Of a stretch of 30,465 bases of DNA, positions 24,277-30,465 are shown one piece after another. This DNA comes from Ichthyophthirius multifiliis (lineage: Eukaryota; Ciliophora; Oligohymenophorea; Hymenostomatida). The stretch spans positions 1 to 30,465 of the forward strand of contig NW_004086229.1 in NCBI RefSeq assembly GCF_000220395.1. The letters are read 5' to 3'. Numbering within the stretch: the first letter of the stretch is position 1; each line of letters begins with the position of its first letter. The position numbers and the translations under genes are program-made. The notes below the pieces were generated by a model. That model was not told where the DNA came from, did not search any database, and worked only from the letters and a program-made list of their open reading frames with translations.

Positions 24277-24419
24277 TTATTTATTTTTTATATTAATAAA
24301 TAACTAATATTTAATATAAATTAAAAAAAAATACGTTAGTATATAAAATATATAAATAATATTTTTTAGATATATAAAACTGTAAATAATATATATTTAA
24401 AGATAAAAATAAATAATAA

Positions 24420-24460
<41 letters not shown>

Positions 24461-24495
24461 TTATTATATTTATTAAAATTTTATATTTTCTTAAG

Positions 24496-25685
24496 ATGTA
24501 TTAATAATATTTATGTTGTCATTAACACACTTTTAATAAAGCCGAGTTTGTTTGCATTGATTATAATTGTTCTGAAAAATTTAGTTTATATTGTTCATAA
24601 TAATAATGCCAATTAAAACACTTAATAAATCATCAAAATTTCAATTTAAATTAGATATAAGAGTTTGTATAAAACAAAGGAAATGTTTTTAAAAAAAAAT
24701 AGTGTAAAAATTAGATTAAATTTTTTATTAAATAATAGTGGATATATGGAAAACACATTAATTATAAGAAAAATATATAGATGATTATATAATAAAACAT
24801 GTTTAATTTTTATAGAATATTTTAGATAAAAATTTAAATTGTTTAGAAGATCCTTTTATTAAAATTTAATTACAAAATATTTTCGAGTTTGATTATAAAA
24901 ATCATGTCTTTGTTTAATAAACAATAAATCTTTAATAAAAAATAACAGATTTATTAAAAGGAGGATATTTTTACCCTTTTAATGACATAAGTAATAAATA
25001 ATTCATATAAGAATAATAAAAAAATGAATAAGAAATAAATTTTTAATTTAAAAAACATTAACAAATGAAGTAAAATAAACATTATAAAAACTACGTAATA
25101 TAAAATATATATCTATACATATATATATATATATATATATTATTATTTATATATATTTTATACAGCTTAATTTATTTTTGATTAACCTCATTTAGAAAAT
25201 CAAACAAATCCTTTTTTATTAAAAGAGACGTTTAAAAAACATAAGATATTGCTTTTAAATAATTTAGTGAAATTACTAAAAAGTCTTGTGGAAGAGGTAT
25301 TATTTTTTGGGAAGATGGTAGTTATTTTGAAGGGTATTTTTAAAAATTTTTTCTTATATTATTTCTTAAAAACAATAAAAGTTATTTTTTAAATGGAAAA
25401 ATTGAAGGAAAAGGGCGTATAATATGGCCTGAAGGAGATTGGTATGAAGGAAATTTTAAATAAGGAAAAAAACACGGATATGGTGTATAAAAAATAGGAG
25501 ATAAAATATATTATGGGCATTATTTTGAAGATTATAGGGAAGGATATGGTAGTTATTATTTTTAGAATGGTGATATATATAGAGGATGCTTTTTAATGGA
25601 TAATATGGAAGGTTTTGGTGAAATTTGGAAGTAAAATGGTGAGATTATATAGGGTTTTTTTTCTAATAATAATAATAATATATGA
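24496..25685 (+). CDS. MORN-repeat protein with Cys/His-rich (B-box-like) N-terminus, frame uncertain in the middle
   Basis: ATG at 24496. The N-terminus has Cys/His ligands spaced like a B-box or similar zinc site: YLCCHQHTFNKAEFVCIDYN, then CSEKFSLYCS, then CQLKHLINHQN. The middle segment (NILDKNLNCLEDPF to KGGYFYPFND) is predicted coiled or linker. Introns are likely near 24670-24815 and 25094-25165. The C-terminal third is MORN repeats: CGRGIIFWEDGSYFEG, IEGKGRIIWPEGDWYEG, KKHGYGVQKIGDKIYYG, REGYGSYYFQNGDIYRG and EGFGEIWKQNGEIIQG, ending at TGA 25683-25685. A six-A run at about 25234-25239 marks a frame change between KETFKK and TQDIAFKQFSE. MORN repeats commonly bind membrane lipids or scaffold cortical and ciliary structures; the exact role is unknown. 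The gene converges on the PAP2 gene with about 11 nt between stops. Confidence 0.72.
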
Positions 25686-25696
25686 AAAAAATATTT

Positions 25697-26300
25697 TCAG
25701 TTATATTTTATGTGTGTATTATAAAAATTATCTTTTATAAATTAACAAAAAATTAAGTAATTTTAATTTCGTAAAATATTATTATTTTAAAAAAAAAATA
25801 CTCAAAAATCCTCCCAAAAAACCTCCTATTAAAATTTATTCTAAAAAATGATAATTCATATAAAACCTACCTGCAGGAATGTATATACTACCTAATATTG
25901 CATAAATATATTCTATTTTTATAATTTTGTTATTTCTAAAGTGATTCTTTTCACATATTAGCCATATTAAAAGACATATTATTAATGATGTGTGTGTTGA
26001 TGGCATGCCTCTTCCTTTAGAACAACTAATAATAGGTCTTTCTTAATTTAATATATGCTTTATTAATTCACATAAGCCAATATTTAGACTAAATAAAATC
26101 ATTAATAGTACCTAACGGAGATTACGAGTGTATATAGGAAGAATTAAAATATATAAAAATCCTAGTAAGTATATAGAGAATGAAAATAATACAAAAATAG
26201 GTTATTAAGGTATTATAAAATAGGGGATTTCTTAAATAAAATTTGAACAAGAATTTGTTAGCTTAAAATATAAAGGGCATTATTGGCAATTATAATACAT
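25697..26300 (-). CDS. PAP2-superfamily membrane phosphatase, dolichyldiphosphatase-like
   Basis: ATG at 26300 (MYYNCQQCPLYFKLTNSC). Hydrophobic segments alternate through the chain (FVLFSFSIYLLGFLYILIL, LLMILFSLNIGL, LIICLLIWLI, ILIGGFLGGFL). PAP2 motifs are all present: K-x6-R-P as KHILNQERP, P-S-x-H as GRGMPSTHTS, and R-x5-H-x3 as GRFYMNYHFLEQ. The last motif has Glu where most members have Asp. Enzymes of this family remove phosphate from lipid pyrophosphates; DOLPP1 recycles dolichyl diphosphate at the ER for N-glycosylation. Cytosolic-side Cys pairs near the N-terminus are unusual. The 3' end is inferred from a possible intron starting GTATTTTTT and ending AAAAG, which brings in a TGA at 25699-25697. 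Without it the frame runs on antisense through the MORN gene. Confidence 0.77.
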
Positions 26301-26980
26301 TTCTTTTTTGTTTTAAAAAAAAAATATTAATTATTATATAAATAAAAAATTATTTTTATTAAAATATAATAAAATAAAATATAAATTAAATATATATTTA
26401 TATATATAAATAAATATAATAAATAAATATATATTTATATATATATATATTTAATAATAATTTTATATATTTTTATTTTATTTTATTTTTTTCTTTTTTT
26501 TCTCAAATGAATAATATATTCATTAATATGTTTAAAAACTAATTTTTCATACTAAAATAATTTTTATAAAAATAAATAAATTCACAATTAATTTTAGACA
26601 ACTTCTTAAAAGTATATTAACTAAATAAATAAAATATATACATAATATCATATATTTATATTTAAATATTATTATATTTAAAATATGATTATTTAAGTAT
26701 TTTCTTAAAAATAATAATGTATTGTTTTACTTTTTAATTACATTTTTTATAATTTTTTTAGTATTTTTTTTATAAAACATAAGATATATTTTATTTTTTT
26801 TGTATAAAAAAAATTTTGTAATTTATTAATCATATTTAAAGAAACATATATATAAGTATTTTATTTATTTTAATATATTACAAATTTTTATTTATATAAA
26901 AATATATATATCTTTTAATTATATAAATTAATTTTAAAAATATTATAATAAAAGATAATAAATTTAAATTAAAAAAAGTT
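26301..26980. other. Intergenic AT DNA
   Basis: About 680 bp upstream of the PAP2 gene with only A/T-rich sequence and a short (AT)n near 26395-26450. It carries no further visible feature except the poly-T tail of the adjoining tRNA gene. Confidence 0.6.
26972..26978 (-). terminator. RNA polymerase III T-run terminator of tRNA-Lys
   Basis: On the minus strand the tRNA 3' end is followed by AA-C and then TTTTTTT, the standard Pol III stop signal. Confidence 0.8.
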
Positions 26981-27053
26981 AGCCTGCTAGGGGGCTCGAA
27001 CCCCTGACCACAAGATTAAGAGTCTTGCGCTCTACCGACTGAGCTAAGCGGGC
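26981..27053 (-). tRNA. tRNA-Lys (anticodon CTT)
   Basis: Full cloverleaf on the minus strand, 73 nt: acceptor GCCCGCT with AGCAGGC, D arm GCTC-AGTCGGTA-GAGC, anticodon arm CAAGA-CTCTTAA-TCTTG with anticodon CTT, variable TGGTC, T arm AGGGG-TTCGAGC-CCCCT. It reads AAG lysine codons. The acceptor stem has one C-A mismatch at pair 4-69. The internal A box (TAGCTCAGTCGG) and B box (GGTTCGAGCCC-like) for RNA polymerase III are intact. A run of seven T follows immediately downstream as terminator. It stands out as the only GC-rich patch nearby. There is no intron and no encoded CCA. Confidence 0.96.
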
Positions 27054-27349
27054 AATATATAATATCAATATGTTTTAGTTTAACATAAAAAGATTATTTG
27101 TTTATTAAATAAATTATTTTTCTATTTTTATTAATATAAAATTATTTAATATTTTCATTTTTTTAATTTAAGTAGTTTTTTATATTTAAAAAAAATAAAA
27201 AAATAATACTTATATATAATTATTATTATATAAAAGAATTATTCTTGTAACAAAAAGAATATATAATATTTTATTAGATATAAAAAAATATATATAAATT
27301 TATATTTATATATATATATATATATATTATTTATTTTTATAATTATTTT

Positions 27350-28922
27350 TCATGAGTCTATTTATTCTGTTAAAATTTCTAATTCTTCTACATTTCCTTT
27401 TAATAATTGGCTTAAATTTTTTAATTTTTGTTTTAAATTATTTAATTGTTAATTTTTTTCATTTATTAAATCACTAAGTTTTTATTATCCATCTTAATAT
27501 TATTTTTAATTTTCTTCTAATTATAAAATAATTTCTTTATTTCTTTTATCATTCTGTACTTTAGCTTCTTCGATACTTATTTATAAATTTAATAAATATC
27601 TTATTTTTTAATTCATATTATATATATATTTACGCTCTTTATAATTATCTAATTTAATCATCTTTTAAGCCTATTAATTGTTTTAATTCTTCATTTTTTC
27701 TTTCTAATTCTTTTTTTAATTATTGTAAAGCTTCGATTTCACTTTATTTTTTTTCATTTTCTAAACATAATTGGGCTATACTATTTACATATATTAATAT
27801 TTTTATATATGATATATTTTTATATATAAATATATATAAATATATAAATATATATATTATTTTTACTTTGATTCTAACCTTTTAATCTATTAATCTTTAT
27901 CTTTTAAACTTTCTTTTAATTTATTAATCTAATCTTAAAATAATCCAATTTTTTTTAGAATAATAATTCTACTTCATTATTTTTTTAATTATTCAAATTA
28001 TTTAATTCTCTTATCCTTTATAAAATTATTTAAAAAATAAAATTAAAATATTAAATAACTTTTAATTTAAAATATCATTTTCATCTTCTTTTTATTTAAT
28101 TAATTGTCTTAGATCTTCAATTTATTAGTTTAAATATTTTTTAGTATTCTATTCATTTTGAAGTTATTCATCTTTTAAATTATTTTAAAGACTTAGTTCA
28201 TTTACAATGGCTTTTAGTTTATTATTTTAATTATTTTTATTTTAGTTTTATTAAGATAAATTATTATTTTCATTTTCTAATTATTTTTATTTTCTTTCTT
28301 ATAATAATTATAAATCATTTATTTTTTTATCTTTTTGTTTATTCAATTCATCATAAAGACTTTTAATTTATTAAATTTAATCTTCTTTTTCTTATAAATT
28401 TTATTATAATTAAGTACACATATTTTCAAGTTATTTTCTTAAATCTTCAAGATAATTTATTTTGTTTTCATTTAAATCCTTTAAATTTAATAGATCATTT
28501 AATCTATTAATAATTTATTTTATTTTAATAAAAATATTGTTACCCATTTTTTAATTTTGATATGTTTTAATCTTTTTCTTTTAAATTTTAAACTAAACCT
28601 TCTTTTTCAACTTAAAGTTAATGTTCATGCTTTTTAAATTCATTTTATTAAATATTTAATTATTTCATAGAATCGTTTAATACATCTTATATACTATTTT
28701 TTAATATATTTTTTTTAAAAAAATATATGTATATATATATTAGTGATTTTAAACTTTTAATTTAATTTTTATATTTCTTAATCCTTTTCTAATAATTTAT
28801 TATTTAAATCTTATTATAAATTATTTTGTTCTTAAATAAGATTGTTAAAGTTTTCAATTTCATTTTCTAATAATTATCTATGTGAATCTTAATCAGCTTA
28901 ACTATATATAATATATATATAT

Positions 28923-28956
<34 letters not shown>

Positions 28957-30465
28957 TATTATTTTTACGTCTTTATTTTATTATTTATATTTCTCTTATT
29001 TTTTTCTTCTTAATTTTTTCTTTATTTTTATTTTTCTTTTTCTAATATTGTTTAAGTTTTCTATAATTAAGCTTCTAATTCTTATATTTTCTTTTAATTT
29101 TCTTAATCATTCTCATTGATTCTATTAAAAAGATTTTTTTATTTTAATAAAATATTTATTTACTATTATTTTAAATTATTAATTTATTCATCTTTTTTTA
29201 ACTATTTTATTTAAGCTCTTCAATTTTTTATTCTAAATCATTTTTTAAATCTTCAAGTGCTTTTAATTCATTTAATTTTAAATCCTTTTGTAAATAAACA
29301 TCATTTAAACTATTTTGATATAATTTTTAAAAATAAATATATATTAAAAAATTTACGATTTTTTTAATTATTATATTTCTTCATTTTAATCATTTAATTA
29401 TAAAGTCAAATCATTTTTTATTTTTCTATTTCTTTTTGATTTTTTTGATTATTTAATTCAATTTAATTAACCTTTTTATCATTTTCTAATTAAACTTAAT
29501 TGATTCTAAATTAATTAATAAATTTTAATTTAATATATTTATTAATATATATAAGAAATACAATTATTTTAATTAATTAATTTTATCGTCTTTTTAATTT
29601 AAATTTTTCTTTTTATTTTCGATTTAATCTTCAAGACTTTTCTTTTAATCTAATAGTGCTTTAATTTCATTATTTTTGAGTTCATTTTAAAGCTAAGTAT
29701 CATTTAATCTTTTATAAAATATATTATATATATATAAAAAAAAAATATTACTTATTTAAAATATTTTATAATTCATCATTTTATTGTCCAATAATTTAAT
29801 TTAATTTAATTTTTTCGGATTCGTTTTAATTTTTTAATTAATTTAAAAGAAGTTCTTTTTCCTTTAAATCTTTATCATTTTATAATAGAACATTTTATAA
29901 ATTTTATTATTATTTATTTATTTATTCAGCATTTTATTCTAATTGTTTTTGTAATAGTTATATTAATTCGTTATTTTTATCATTTTATTCATTTTACTAT
30001 TTTATTTATGATTCGTTTTAATCTATTTAATTTTATAGATCACATATTCTTTTTTTTATTATTTATTTATTTTAATATATTTTAAAAATTAAATTTTTTT
30101 TTTACTATTCATTTAATAAACTCATTATTTTTTAATTATCATCAACTTATTATTAAAGATTATTTTTTTCTTTATCGAATTCTATAGAATTTTATTATAA
30201 TTTCTTTTATAAATCATTAACTTTATATTGGCTTTCTTTATTTTATTCAACAAATCTATATATTTTTTTAAAAAAGAAAAATAAAAAATTATTTACTTCT
30301 ATTTTAAATTCGCTAATTGATTATTATCTTTTTAATTTTAATCTTTTAAATCTCTTATTTATAATTCTAATTGTTTTTACAATTAAACAGTATTTTGTAA
30401 TTAGTTTGTGTTTTATTCATTTTACAAACATAAATCTTTTAAACTAAAATAATAAATATAAATAT
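27350..30465 (-). CDS. Second long coiled-coil protein, multi-exon, 5' end beyond the window
   Basis: Minus-strand frames encode near-continuous Glu/Lys/Gln/Asn/Leu helix in many exons of about 100-350 nt separated by AT introns of about 50-80 nt. Introns are seen near 27860-27790, 28070-28015, 28745-28700, 28967-28905 (donor GTAAAAAT, acceptor TATATAG), 29200-29130, 29370-29320, 29590-29520, 29760-29700, 30110-30050 and 30300-30255. The C-terminus reads GNVEELEILTEQIDS with TGA at 27352-27350. The start codon is not in the window. Composition and codon use match the other coiled-coil gene at 20234-24276, but I cannot say whether they are paralogues. No globular domain is visible. A centrosomal, basal-body or cortical scaffold role is plausible only by analogy. 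Exon borders are approximate. Confidence 0.68.

Noticed and set aside
1-30465. Bacterial or viral origin, CRISPR-like arrays, or transposons
   Set aside because: Spliced eukaryotic genes, a Pol III tRNA and the ciliate code exclude bacteria. The only tandem repeats are AT microsatellites, one 24-bp triplet repeat and an in-frame coding array. I found no transposase, reverse transcriptase, integrase or capsid motif.

Overview
This window reads as macronuclear-type DNA from an oligohymenophorean ciliate. It is extremely AT-rich. Conserved proteins appear only when TAA and TAG are read as glutamine and TGA is kept as the sole stop. Under the standard code almost nothing real is visible: the longest standard-code frames are poly-Leu or Phe/Ile shadows of Gln/Asn-rich genes on the other strand. 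Introns are short, AT-only and GT..AG bounded, mostly 35-150 nt. Composition and gene style recall Ichthyophthirius or Tetrahymena, but the species is inferred, not proven. I saw no telomere repeats, no CRISPR, and no viral or mobile element.

Layout, left to right: a SNF5/SMARCB1-like chromatin-remodelling subunit (minus, 3' part not found); an Alba-domain nucleic-acid-binding protein with a huge Gln/Asn tail and a 52-Gln run (minus); a four-exon 111-residue protein of unknown function (plus); a PP2C-family phosphatase with altered catalytic motif and several frame breaks (minus); an ER DnaJ protein with thioredoxin-like folds (plus); a syntaxin-16/TLG2-like Qa-SNARE (minus); an LRRC49-like leucine-rich-repeat protein (plus); an eight-exon ZNF598/HEL2-like ubiquitin ligase that can be followed from start to stop (plus); an acid-lipase-family secreted hydrolase with two frame breaks (minus); a long coiled-coil protein (minus); a MORN-repeat protein with a Cys/His-rich N-terminus (plus); a PAP2/dolichyldiphosphatase-like membrane enzyme (minus); a tRNA-Lys(CTT) (minus); and a second long coiled-coil gene running off the right edge (minus).

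The genes are ordinary eukaryotic housekeeping, trafficking and cytoskeletal functions and do not form an operon or a dedicated system. Several pairs are convergent with tiny gaps: 125 nt between the 111-residue gene and PP2C, 257 nt between DnaJ and syntaxin, and about 11 nt between MORN and PAP2. The most interesting signals are (i) frame breaks concentrated in the two enzymes that also carry altered active-site motifs, suggesting pseudogenes or pseudoenzymes rather than random sequencing error, (ii) a possible 26-nt intron in the SNF5 gene, and (iii) large Gln/Asn and heptapeptide expansions built from TAA/TAG codons inside conserved genes. I did not find evidence for a wholly new biological system.
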